Part shown: piece after piece, positions 32,789 to 40,653 of the stretch | Layout: each line of letters begins with the position of its first letter | How positions within the stretch are numbered: the first letter of the stretch is position 1 | DNA from: Leadbetterella sp040829825 | GTDB lineage: Bacteria > Bacteroidota > Bacteroidia > Cytophagales > Spirosomataceae | Length of the DNA stretch: 64,000 nucleotides | Direction: 5' to 3' (one strand) | NCBI RefSeq assembly: GCF_040829825.1 | Contig: NZ_JBFOLH010000007.1 | The notes under the pieces: model-generated | What the model was told of the DNA's origin: nothing | The model's input: only the letters and a program-made list of their open reading frames with translations | Databases searched by the model: none | Made by a program: the position numbers and the translations under genes

Positions 32789-33598
32789 ATGCAAACAGAA
32801 ATTAAACGGATAACCACCAACACCCTTCGCGAATTTAAGCAGAAGGGTGAAAAAATAGCCTGCCTTACGGCGTATGATTTCTCTATGGCCAGGCTGGTGG
32901 ATGCCGCCGGCATAGAGGTGATCCTGGTAGGCGACTCGGCCTCCAACGTAATGGCAGGGCATGAAACCACGCTCCCCATTACGGTAGACCAGATGATTTA
33001 CCATGCCCAAAGCGTGGTGCGGGCCGTAAAACGGGCACTGGTGGTGGTTGACCTGCCCTTTGGCAGCTACCAGGGCAACTCTTCCGAGGCCCTCCGCACT
33101 GCCGTGAGAATCATGAAAGAATCAGAAGCCCATGCCGTAAAAATGGAAGGCGGTGTGGAGATAGAAGATTGTATACGGCGGGTATTAAGTGCGGGAATCC
33201 CCGTGATGGGCCACCTGGGCCTCACCCCCCAGTCCATTTATAAATTCGGTACCTATACCGTGCGGGCAAAAGAAGAGCAGGAAGCCGCCTTGCTGCGGTC
33301 TAATGCCCGCCTGCTCGAGAACCTGGGGTGCTTTGGCGTGGTGCTCGAGAAAATCCCGGCCCGCCTGGCTGCTGAAGTAAGCCGCTCCCTGGATATTCCT
33401 ACCATAGGCATAGGCGCAGGAGGCGGTTGCGACGGACAGATCCTGGTGATTCACGATATGCTGGGAATCAGCAAAGACTTTTCCCCGCGTTTCCTCCGCC
33501 GGTATGCCGACCTGGCCCAGGTAATGACAACGGCTTTTACCCACTATATCAGCGATGTGAAAGCGGGAGACTTCCCGAACGAAAAAGAATCGTACTAA
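32789..33598 (+). CDS. panB: 3-methyl-2-oxobutanoate hydroxymethyltransferase
   Basis: 269 residues, standard length. It transfers a hydroxymethyl group from methylene-THF to 2-oxoisovalerate to make ketopantoate, the first step of pantothenate and CoA synthesis. Motifs are KIACLTAYDFSMARLVDAAG, ILVGDSASNVMAGHETTLPIT (in parts), VVVDLPFGSYQ, AVKMEGG, VMGHLGLTPQS and IGIGAGGGCDGQILVIHDMLG. A 19-base duplication creates a second, out-of-frame ATG just upstream (32770). comEC starts directly after its stop. Confidence 0.96.
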   Translation: MQTEIKRITTNTLREFKQKGEKIACLTAYDFSMARLVDAAGIEVILVGDSASNVMAGHETTLPITVDQMIYHAQSVVRAVKRALVVVDLPFGSYQGNSSEALRTAVRIMKESEAHAVKMEGGVEIEDCIRRVLSAGIPVMGHLGLTPQSIYKFGTYTVRAKEEQEAALLRSNARLLENLGCFGVVLEKIPARLAAEVSRSLDIPTIGIGAGGGCDGQILVIHDMLGISKDFSPRFLRRYADLAQVMTTAFTHYISDVKAGDFPNEKESY

Positions 33599-35608
33599 AT
33601 GATATTCAGAACGTATCCGGCTTTACGATACCTCCTTTTTCTTGTAGCAGGTATTTTATCTTCGGATAAGCTGAATTCCTTTTGGCTCCTGGCCGGTGCC
33701 GGGATATTCCTTCTTTTCGTCCTTCTTTCCCTGAAAATAAAAGGCCTGAGACACACAGTTCCCGTATTTTTTTTCTTCCTGGGCGGGGCTCTTCCCCTGC
33801 TTCATCAGCCGCCGGCTCCCCTGTTGCATAGGGCTGAGGGACTCCTGGTGGAGATCGGCTCGTATACCGAAACCCGGCCGGCTTCGTATAAGGCAACGGC
33901 CCGGGTATTGGCAGAATACCGGCAGGAGAGGTGGCAGCCTTCCGAAGGTAAAGCCCTACTGTATTTTGACCGGAAGGTTGGGGTGATCCCTGAATTCGGG
34001 GAGATTTATGCGGTAAAGGGCCCCTTCAGGGAAATAGAAAGCCCGAAAAACCCCTATGAATTTGATTACCGGCAATACCAGGCCCGGAACGGCATCTTTC
34101 ACCAGCAGTTTCTCCGGGAGGGCGACTTCCGGAAGCTGGGCGTCACGGAAAAGAAGTCGTTGTTTTACTATGCCAACCGGGCCAACGTTTATACCCACCG
34201 GGTATTCAGCGAAGTGCTGAACACCCCGGCTCTGCTGGGCGTGGCAGAGGCCATGATCGGCGGCATGCGTTCCGAGCTGAACACAGAAACCCTGCAATGG
34301 TATACCGATACCGGCACTGTGCACGCCCTGGCCGTATCCGGAATGCACATTGCCATTCTTTTCTGGGTGCTTAACGCCGTATTCGGTTTTTTCCTGAACA
34401 GGCGTAAGCTGCCTTTTATTGCCTGTGTGCTCTTTTTCCTGTGGTCATATGCCGTTTTTACCGGGTTGAGCCCCAGTGTTTGCCGCTCTACGCTGATGTT
34501 CACCATCTTCCAGGTAGGAATTTTCCTGAGAAGATCGGGTAACCCGGTCAATACCTTGTTTTTTTCGGCACTGATCCTGCTGATGATGGTGCCGGCCTGG
34601 ATCTATGACGTGGGCTTTCAGCTGTCTTACCTGGCTGTTCTGGGCATCCTGGTGCTTTATCCCTGGCTGCTCCGGAAGCTCCGTTTCCGGCAGCGGGCCC
34701 TCCAATGGCTGTGGGAGGCTACGGCGGTGTCTGTGGCTGCCCAGGTGTATACACTGCCGCTTACGCTATACTATTTTCACCAGTTTCCCAATTATATGCT
34801 CCTGGCCAACCCGGTGGTGGGGCTGATCTCCATGCCCCTGCTCCCTGTAGGCTTGCTGCTGCTTTTCCTGTTTAAAGTGCCGGTGGCCGGCTTCGTGCTG
34901 GGCTGGGTTTTCAAAGGGCTTATTGTGATCATGAACGCCTGTGTGTATTATGTGCATACACTGCCTGCAGCCGTTACGTACGGCCTGGCGCTATCGGTGA
35001 CCGGTGTAATCCTCCTGTACGGTATAATTCTTCTTTTCCAGGCTTATCTGAAGTTCGGAAGGGTGGTATACCTCAACCTGGCGGCTACGCTGGTGTGCTG
35101 CCTGATGATCTGGGGTACGGGCAAAAGAATACGGCAATCGCGGCAGGCAGGGCTTACTTTTCATGCTATTCCCGGGGGGTACGGCATAAGTATGGTAAAA
35201 GGCCGGTCGGCCGTATTTTTATCGTCTGACTCGCTTACCCGTGAGTCGCTGGTAGAGAAATACCAGCTCCGGAATTATTATGATGCCCTGGGCATTTCCG
35301 GGAAAACAACCGGGATCGTGGCCGACCGCAGCAATGAGCTGATCAGGAGTGAGCTGGGCGATATCTTCTGGGTGAAAGCCGGGAATACGCGCACCCTGCC
35401 CCGGGCCCGCTATACGGTGGTGTCGCACAATGCCCTGGATCCGGGTACCGAAGTGCAGGGAACCCGCCTGATCCTGGATGCCACCAACCGCTGGGGCTAC
35501 ATTGAAAAGATGCGGACCGCCCATGCAGATGTTATTGTTTTGAACGAGACCGGGTCAGCCACCTTTGCGCTGCCCGATCCGGAATATCCTACCGGAACCC
35601 GCCTATGA
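33599..35608 (+). CDS. comEC: ComEC/Rec2-family competence membrane protein
   Basis: 669 residues. The N-terminal DUF4131-like part with two helices (about 7-55) is followed by a soluble OB-like region (about 75-170), then the Competence channel domain with the hallmark HALAVSGMHIAILFW (about 241-255), SLSxxxCRSTLMF-type segment (SPSVCRSTLMFTIFQ) and about eight helices. The C-terminal part is short and lacks the zinc motif of a metallo-beta-lactamase domain, the usual Bacteroidota form. In naturally competent bacteria the protein imports one DNA strand across the inner membrane. It overlaps the next gene by four bases. Confidence 0.9.
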   Translation: MIFRTYPALRYLLFLVAGILSSDKLNSFWLLAGAGIFLLFVLLSLKIKGLRHTVPVFFFFLGGALPLLHQPPAPLLHRAEGLLVEIGSYTETRPASYKATARVLAEYRQERWQPSEGKALLYFDRKVGVIPEFGEIYAVKGPFREIESPKNPYEFDYRQYQARNGIFHQQFLREGDFRKLGVTEKKSLFYYANRANVYTHRVFSEVLNTPALLGVAEAMIGGMRSELNTETLQWYTDTGTVHALAVSGMHIAILFWVLNAVFGFFLNRRKLPFIACVLFFLWSYAVFTGLSPSVCRSTLMFTIFQVGIFLRRSGNPVNTLFFSALILLMMVPAWIYDVGFQLSYLAVLGILVLYPWLLRKLRFRQRALQWLWEATAVSVAAQVYTLPLTLYYFHQFPNYMLLANPVVGLISMPLLPVGLLLLFLFKVPVAGFVLGWVFKGLIVIMNACVYYVHTLPAAVTYGLALSVTGVILLYGIILLFQAYLKFGRVVYLNLAATLVCCLMIWGTGKRIRQSRQAGLTFHAIPGGYGISMVKGRSAVFLSSDSLTRESLVEKYQLRNYYDALGISGKTTGIVADRSNELIRSELGDIFWVKAGNTRTLPRARYTVVSHNALDPGTEVQGTRLILDATNRWGYIEKMRTAHADVIVLNETGSATFALPDPEYPTGTRL

Positions 35609-36129
35609 ACAAACTATTCAATACCCTTTTCTGGACGTTCATCCTGATGGCTATCATGGCCGTTCTGCTCAAGATCGTCATTGGCCGGCTGTATGAGAGT
35701 GAAGAGTCTGAAAAACGGATAGGAAGCCTGGTGGTGTCGGTGAAATACAACAAAGCCGAAGCCGGGGAAGACCGGATCTTCGGCTACCGGGTACCCTACG
35801 GTATTGTGTGGCGGACGGGTTCAGGTGACGCCACGGAAATCCGTTTTTCAGAAGATTGCTTTTTTGGCGGAAAGAAAATTAAAGCCGGTACCTACAGCCT
35901 CTGGACCGTGCCCGGCGAGAAAGAGTGGATCGTTATCCTGAACTCGGAAACCGGGCAGTACGGTACCCGTTATGACCCCTCGCGCGATTACCTGCAGATC
36001 AGGGTGCCCTCAGAGAAGCTGGCAGACCGGCGGGAGAGCCTGAGTATCCGGGTAATGGAAAACCGCAGGGGGAAACCGGTTTTACAGATACGCTGGGAAT
36101 ACACCCGGGTAGAAGTAGAAATCAGGTAG
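35605..36129 (+). CDS. DUF2911 membrane-anchored protein
   Basis: 174 residues with one N-terminal transmembrane helix (FWTFILMAIMAVLLKIVIG, about 9-27) and a DUF2911 domain: VPYGIVWRTGSGDATEIRFSED (read in parts), IKAGTYSLWTVPGEKEWIVILN and TGQYGTRYDPSRDYLQI. The function of DUF2911 is unknown. The start overlaps comEC by four bases, so it is expressed with it. Confidence 0.85.
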   Translation: MNKLFNTLFWTFILMAIMAVLLKIVIGRLYESEESEKRIGSLVVSVKYNKAEAGEDRIFGYRVPYGIVWRTGSGDATEIRFSEDCFFGGKKIKAGTYSLWTVPGEKEWIVILNSETGQYGTRYDPSRDYLQIRVPSEKLADRRESLSIRVMENRRGKPVLQIRWEYTRVEVEIR

Positions 36130-36187
36130 AAACGTTTTTTTACGCAGCTGCACCCGGAATGAAGCGCTCACAACCCGGAATTTTTCA

Positions 36188-36195
36188 TACATTTG
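36188..36195 (+). promoter_or_regulatory. candidate -7 promoter element of the Gfo/Idh gene
   Basis: TACATTTG matches TAnnTTTG exactly, 22 bases before the start codon. No clear -33 TTTG is seen. Confidence 0.35.
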
Positions 36196-36217
36196 ATAAA
36201 AACTATTCGTAGACCTT

Positions 36218-37672
36218 ATGAAAAAAAACAACAATTCAAGGAGAGACTTTCTCCGGAAGGGAGCCCTGGCCGCCGCAGGCTTTTATATTGTTCCGCGGAA
36301 TGTGCTGGGTGGACCGGGCTTTATTGCGCCCAGTGACCAGCTGGTGCTGGCGGCCATCGGAGCGGGCGGCAAGGGGCGCAGCGACATTAAAAATGCTTCG
36401 GTAAACGGAAGGGAAAGGGTTATTGCCCTTTGCGATGTAGACTTCTCCGGAAGCGCATCGGCCAGCGTGAAAGAATTCCCCAAAGCTAAGCTCTTTGCAG
36501 ACTACCGCATCATGCTGGAAGAAATGAAGGAAATTGATGCCGTGACCATCTCTACACCTGATCATGTACATGGCCCGGCAGCGGCATTTGCCATGCAGAG
36601 AGGCAAGCACGTGTATGTGCAGAAACCCATGACCCATAATATTCGCGAGGCCCGGTTGCTGACCGAAATGGCCCGTAAATATAAAGTAGTGACCCAGATG
36701 GGCAACCAGGGGGCTTCCAATCCCCTCCTGAAGAATGTTCAGGCCTGGGTAGACTCAGGGAAGATCGGCAAGGTGTCAAAAGTGCAGATCTGGACCAATC
36801 GTCCGGTGTGGCCCCAGGGAAATCCCATGCCGAAGCCGGATGCCAGCCAGAAGCCCCAGGATCTGAACTGGGATCTGTGGCTCGGACCAGCCGAAGAAAC
36901 CCCCTATATTCCGAACATGCATCCTTTCAACTGGCGGGGCTGGTGGGATTACGGTACCGGCGCATTGGGTGATGTAGGCTGCCACCTGATTGATATTCCT
37001 TTCCGTACGCTCGGGCTGATGTATCCTACCGATGCGGAATGCAGCGTGGGTTCGGTATTCTCTAAAATGTGGAATGCCGACTACAACCCCGAAGGCGCGC
37101 CTCCGTCGTCTATTATCACGCTCCATTTTAATGCAACGAAAAAGAATGCCTCAAAAATAGAAATGACCTGGATGGATGGCGGGCTGAGGCCACCCCACCC
37201 TGAGATCATCCCGGCAGACCACGATATCGGCGGACCCGGAAGTGCTAACGGGGTACTGATGATCGGCGAGAAGGGAATTATCTCTACCAATATCAATGAC
37301 AGCTCGCCCATGACGCCCAAGCTGTACCTGAACGACGGCACCACCGAGTTTCCCCAGGAACCTGCCGGCGAAAAAGAGCCGGAATACGGCCATCAGCGGC
37401 GGTGGGTGGATGCCTGTAAAGCGGGCTTCAGCAGCAAAGAGCACAAAGGTCTTACCTCTTCATTTGACTATGCCGGCCCTATGACCGAAACCGTGCTCAT
37501 GGGTAACCTGGCCATCAGGAGCTACATGATGCGCAGGCAGAATGAAAAAGGAGCCTGGGAGTTTTTTGCCCGCAGAAAGCTGCTTTGGGACGGTGAGAAT
37601 ATGCGCATCACCAACATGGAAGAAGCCAACCAGTTTGTAACGCGTAAATACCGGAAAGGCTGGGAAATTTAA
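36218..37672 (+). CDS. Tat-exported Gfo/Idh/MocA family oxidoreductase
   Basis: 484 residues. It begins with a twin-arginine signal (NNNSRRDFLRKGALAAAGFYI, about 4-24). The NAD(P)-binding Rossmann part has LAAIGAGGKGRSDIKNA, VIALCDVD and DAVTISTPDHVHGPAAAFAMQRGKHVYVQKP in pieces (EKP is replaced by QKP). The C-terminal substrate domain has WWDYGTGALGDVGCHLIDIPFR. Such exported Gfo/Idh proteins are thought to act on sugars or cyclitols with a tightly bound cofactor. It stands alone between its promoter and a hairpin repeat. Confidence 0.9.
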   Translation: MKKNNNSRRDFLRKGALAAAGFYIVPRNVLGGPGFIAPSDQLVLAAIGAGGKGRSDIKNASVNGRERVIALCDVDFSGSASASVKEFPKAKLFADYRIMLEEMKEIDAVTISTPDHVHGPAAAFAMQRGKHVYVQKPMTHNIREARLLTEMARKYKVVTQMGNQGASNPLLKNVQAWVDSGKIGKVSKVQIWTNRPVWPQGNPMPKPDASQKPQDLNWDLWLGPAEETPYIPNMHPFNWRGWWDYGTGALGDVGCHLIDIPFRTLGLMYPTDAECSVGSVFSKMWNADYNPEGAPPSSIITLHFNATKKNASKIEMTWMDGGLRPPHPEIIPADHDIGGPGSANGVLMIGEKGIISTNINDSSPMTPKLYLNDGTTEFPQEPAGEKEPEYGHQRRWVDACKAGFSSKEHKGLTSSFDYAGPMTETVLMGNLAIRSYMMRRQNEKGAWEFFARRKLLWDGENMRITNMEEANQFVTRKYRKGWEI

Positions 37673-37708
37673 CCGGGAGGAGATGGGAGAGTTTCCCTGA
37701 TTGTACCT

Positions 37709-37826
37709 GGTTCCCGACTTCGCCCGGTTCTTGACTTCGCCCGGTTCTCGACTTCGCCCGGTTCTCGACTTCGCTCGAACTGACAGGAGCCGTCGCCACT
37801 TGTCAGTTCGAGCGAAGTCGGGAACC
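37709..37826. repeat. 17-bp tandem repeats ending in a long hairpin
   Basis: Three 17-bp units GGTTCYYGACTTCGCCC at 37709-37725, 37726-37742 and 37743-37759 are followed by a fourth that extends into a 26-base arm (37760-37785). After a 15-base loop, an almost perfect reverse complement of the arm follows (37801-37826). The element lies between the convergent ends of the Gfo/Idh and lpxH genes. It may act as a bidirectional terminator. A second member is at 48233-48298. Confidence 0.9.
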
Positions 37827-37843
37827 GGGTATAACCATAGCCC

Positions 37844-38641
37844 TTATTCCACCCTGAAATCTTTCAGCTGCAGCTCCGTTCCGTCAAAAACCGCATACGA
37901 AAAGAAGCGGATCCAGTCGCCGAGATTGATGTACCGGCTGTTTTCAGTAAGGGCAATATCCAGCTTTTGGTGCCGGTGTCCGAAAATATAATAATCGCGG
38001 TGTTGTTTTTTCTCTTCTTCGAGGCTGTAGAGGTAGAGCAGCTCCTTCTCTTTTGAAATGAACCCGTCAGCGTCTTCCTCCTTATCGTGTTTTTTCCAGG
38101 AATTACCGGCCCAGGTATAGCCCAGCCATAAGCTGAGGTCAGGGTGCAGCAGCTTGCGGAAAAGCCAGCGGCAGATCCGGCTTTCAAAAATCACTTTCAG
38201 GAATTTATAGGTATAGTCGCCCGGTCCCAGGCCGTCGCCGTGGTCCACATACAGGCGCTTTCCCCCTACCAGGTATTCGCGGGGCCCGCGGTAAATTTCG
38301 GCGCCGAATTCCTGCGTGAAATAATCCCGCATCCACATGTCGTGGTTGCCCTGGAAAATGATGAGGCGGATGCCGGAGTCACTTAGCTCGGCCAGCTTGC
38401 CAAACAGGCGGGAATACCCCTTGGGCATCACTCTTTTATGTTCAAACCAGAAATCAAACAGGTCGCCTACCAGGAAAATCACCTGGGCATCGGCTTTGAT
38501 CCCGTCCAGCCAGCGACAGATCAGCTTTTCACGCTGCCTGCTCTTTTCGGGCCCCGGAGCGCCGAGGTGAAAATCAGAGGCAAAGTAAATTTTTTTTCCG
38601 GGCCTGAGATTGATTTGTTCCAAAAGGTATTTTTTCCTCAA
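37844..38641 (-). CDS. lpxH: UDP-2,3-diacylglucosamine diphosphatase (LpxH-like)
   Basis: 265 residues of the calcineurin-like phosphoesterase fold. Metal motifs are FASDFHLGAP (about 19-28), VGDLFDFWFE, QGNHDMWM, VDHGDGLGPGD and FGHRHQKL. It hydrolyses UDP-2,3-diacylglucosamine to lipid X in lipid A synthesis, at the inner membrane. The distinctive HGD and extended C-terminal region place it with the Bacteroidota LpxH group. It is divergent from the receiver gene. Confidence 0.9.
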   Translation of the reverse strand: MRKKYLLEQINLRPGKKIYFASDFHLGAPGPEKSRQREKLICRWLDGIKADAQVIFLVGDLFDFWFEHKRVMPKGYSRLFGKLAELSDSGIRLIIFQGNHDMWMRDYFTQEFGAEIYRGPREYLVGGKRLYVDHGDGLGPGDYTYKFLKVIFESRICRWLFRKLLHPDLSLWLGYTWAGNSWKKHDKEEDADGFISKEKELLYLYSLEEEKKQHRDYYIFGHRHQKLDIALTENSRYINLGDWIRFFSYAVFDGTELQLKDFRVE

Positions 38642-38698
38642 AATTAATTATAATCCCGATGGAAATGTAAAAAATAATGCAAATCACTCTGCCCGTAC

Positions 38699-38729
38699 TT
38701 TTGTTGAATTTATATTTGACCTATATTTG
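38699..38729 (+). promoter_or_regulatory. promoter of the receiver-domain gene
   Basis: TTTTG (38699-38703), 18 bases, TATATTTG (38722-38729): a close match to the Bacteroidota TTTG-N19-TAnnTTTG pattern, 21 bases before the start codon. A second TATATTTG lies at 38711-38718. Confidence 0.6.
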
Positions 38730-38750
38730 AGGAAAATAAATTTATTAGAT

Positions 38751-39131
38751 ATGCCTACTCCAAACAGGGTGCTTATAGCTGAAGACAGTTCCGTCATCCA
38801 GAACCTGGTAAAAAAGATCCTGGAATTCCAGAATTTTGAAATAACAGCCGTAAAAAATGGGGAACAGGTATTGCAAATGTTGCAAAAAGAGCATTTTGAT
38901 ATCATTCTTTTGGATATCAATATGCCCGTTATGGATGGTATGGAAAGCGTGAAAGCCATACGTGCGCTGGCCGATAAAGACAAGGCCAGGGTACCTGTAG
39001 TGGCCATTACGGGAAATGCCCGGAACTACTCGGAAGAAGAATTTAAGGAAGCCGGCTTCAATGAAGTACTGATGAAGCCGCTTAATTTTGATAAGCTGGT
39101 TATGGTGGTAAAAGAGCTCACCGATAAGTAA
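38751..39131 (+). CDS. single-domain response regulator (receiver only)
   Basis: 126 residues from the ATG at 38751. A longer in-frame start at 38610 would include the promoter and the divergent lpxH start, so it is rejected. The receiver fold is complete: IAEDSS acid pair, phosphoacceptor Asp in ILLDINMPVMDG, Thr in VVAITGNA and Lys in VLMKPLNF. There is no output domain; it resembles CheY-like or phosphorelay intermediates. No kinase is nearby. The MBL hydrolase gene begins seven bases downstream. Confidence 0.93.
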   Translation: MPTPNRVLIAEDSSVIQNLVKKILEFQNFEITAVKNGEQVLQMLQKEHFDIILLDINMPVMDGMESVKAIRALADKDKARVPVVAITGNARNYSEEEFKEAGFNEVLMKPLNFDKLVMVVKELTDK

Positions 39132-39137
39132 AAAGCA

Positions 39138-39908
39138 GTGGTCAATATTACTTTTTTAGGAACAGGCACTTCTTCAGGGGTGCCTGTTCTTACTTGTACC
39201 TGTGAGGTGTGCCGCTCGGCAGACTACCGCGACAAGCGCCTGCGGTCTTCGGTGCTTATCCGGTCAGGAAATACAAGTGTGGTCATTGACACCGGCCCTG
39301 ATTTCCGGCAACAGATGCTGCAGACCGGCGGAGTACGCATAGATGCCGTTCTCTACACCCACGAGCATAAAGACCATACGGCCGGCCTTGACGACATCCG
39401 TCCGTACAACTACCTGCGGGGCAGAAAAGAGCAGATCCCGCTTTACGCCCGGCCGCACGTGCTGGCCCAGATCAGGCAGGAGTTCGGCTATATTTTTGAA
39501 GAAAATCCCTATCCGGGTGTACCGCTGGTCAGTACGCACAGCATCGGGAGCGAGCCCTTCGAGGTAGGTGACATGACCATCCGGCCCATTGAAGTGATGC
39601 ACCATCAGCTTCCCGTGCTGGGCTTCCGGGTAGGCGATATTACCTACATTACCGATGCCAATTTTATTTCGGAATCTGAAAAAGAAAAAATAAAAGGCTC
39701 AAGGATCCTGGTGCTGAATGCGCTTCAGCGCACCCCCCATATTTCTCATTTTACGCTTTCTGAAGCCGTGGCCCTGGCCGGTGAGCTGGGCGCCGAAACC
39801 ACGTATTTTACACACATCAGCCACAAGCTGGGCCTCCACCATGAGGTAGAAAAGGAGCTTCCTGCAGGTGTAAAGCTGGCCTATGACGGGTTAGCGGTAC
39901 GGGCCTGA
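39138..39908 (+). CDS. MBL-fold hydrolase, PhnP-like
   Basis: 256 residues starting with GTG. It opens with ITFLGTGTSSGVPVLTCTCEVC, including a C-x-C-x2-C structural zinc site typical of the PhnP/phosphoribosyl cyclic phosphodiesterase group. The catalytic metal site is THEHKDHTAGLDDIRPYN, with further ligands in MHHQLPVLGF, ITDANFIS and FTHISHKLGLH. It acts on a cyclic phosphate or similar ester; the exact substrate is not known in Bacteroidota. It is probably co-transcribed with the receiver gene. Confidence 0.9.
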   Translation: MVNITFLGTGTSSGVPVLTCTCEVCRSADYRDKRLRSSVLIRSGNTSVVIDTGPDFRQQMLQTGGVRIDAVLYTHEHKDHTAGLDDIRPYNYLRGRKEQIPLYARPHVLAQIRQEFGYIFEENPYPGVPLVSTHSIGSEPFEVGDMTIRPIEVMHHQLPVLGFRVGDITYITDANFISESEKEKIKGSRILVLNALQRTPHISHFTLSEAVALAGELGAETTYFTHISHKLGLHHEVEKELPAGVKLAYDGLAVRA

Positions 39909-40114
39909 AAAGGGATTTCACCGCTGCCTGTAAAGAACTCGTCACTATTGCAACCCAAACTAATCCGGGCTTAACCATTATAGCCAGGACAGCGCCCAAG
40001 CACAATGCTTCAACCAAAATTTTGGAGAACAATAATTTTGTGTTTACCGAAATTGTGCAGGAGGAAGAAATTGGAGACGCCTGGCTTTGGACGTATAGAA
40101 AAACGAAAGGCTGA
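39908..40114 (+). pseudogene. C-terminal remnant of a GNAT acetyltransferase
   Basis: In a frame different from the preceding gene, this stretch reads FTAACKELVTIATQTNPGLT, IIARTAPKHNASTKILENNN and FVFTEIVQEEEIGDAWLWTY to a TGA at 40112-40114. The pattern N-x-S-x-x-I-L-E-x-N-x-F followed by a W-x-W ending is the C-terminal part of a GNAT acetyltransferase. The N-terminal two-thirds and a start codon are missing; the remnant begins where the MBL gene ends. It is more AT-rich than its neighbours. It is likely a deletion scar. Confidence 0.65.
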
Positions 40115-40175
40115 AAAAGGCGCACTGCTCACAATCTGGTGAGAAAAAACCGGTTTGTAAAAAGTCTTCTTTCCC

Positions 40176-40622
40176 TTAACTGACCTCCAGCACCCTGCCC
40201 TCCCTGCCGTTGACCAAGAAGAGCTCTCCTTTCTTTTTCCCGGCCAGCGCACGGCCGAGAGGAGAATCGAGCGAGATGCACATCACCACCCGGCCCGAAA
40301 CGGTTACCTTTCCCAGGGCGGCGGATAGCAAAAACCACCCGTTGCCCGTTTGTACCAGGCTGCCTGCCGTGCATTCTTCGCGGGTAACGGTAAAGTCGGT
40401 TGCTTCAAATTTCCTGAGCTCCTGCCCCAGGTTTTCCAGCTGTGTACGCAGCATAAACACTTCGTTATGGGCCATGGCCCGCCCGGTTTCGTATTTGTCG
40501 CCCATGCTGCTTTTTGATTCCTGGTTGGCCGATTGCTGTACGCTCAGGATATGCTGTTCAAGCTCATCCAGCCTTTTTCCGAACAGGACCCGTGCCTGTG
40601 TTACCACCTGGTGCTTATCCAC
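40176..40622 (-). CDS. GreA/GreB-like transcription elongation factor family protein
   Basis: 148 residues. The N-terminal half (about 1-80) is a helical hairpin (FGKRLDELEQHILSVQQSA; AHNEVFMLRTQLENLGQELRKFE) and the C-terminal half an FKBP-like domain with ISLDSPLGRALAGKKKGE, the GreA/GreB hallmark. It probably binds the RNA polymerase secondary channel. It is shorter than enteric GreA (about 158) and diverged in the hairpin tip, so cleavage stimulation is not assured. Confidence 0.8.
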   Translation of the reverse strand: MDKHQVVTQARVLFGKRLDELEQHILSVQQSANQESKSSMGDKYETGRAMAHNEVFMLRTQLENLGQELRKFEATDFTVTREECTAGSLVQTGNGWFLLSAALGKVTVSGRVVMCISLDSPLGRALAGKKKGELFLVNGREGRVLEVS

Positions 40623-40653
40623 TTTTTGCCGTTATAATGGGAGTATCACCGGG

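Noticed and set aside
38610..38750. Longer N terminus for the receiver protein
   Set aside because: It would include the promoter and part of the divergent lpxH start; the receiver fold begins at 38751.
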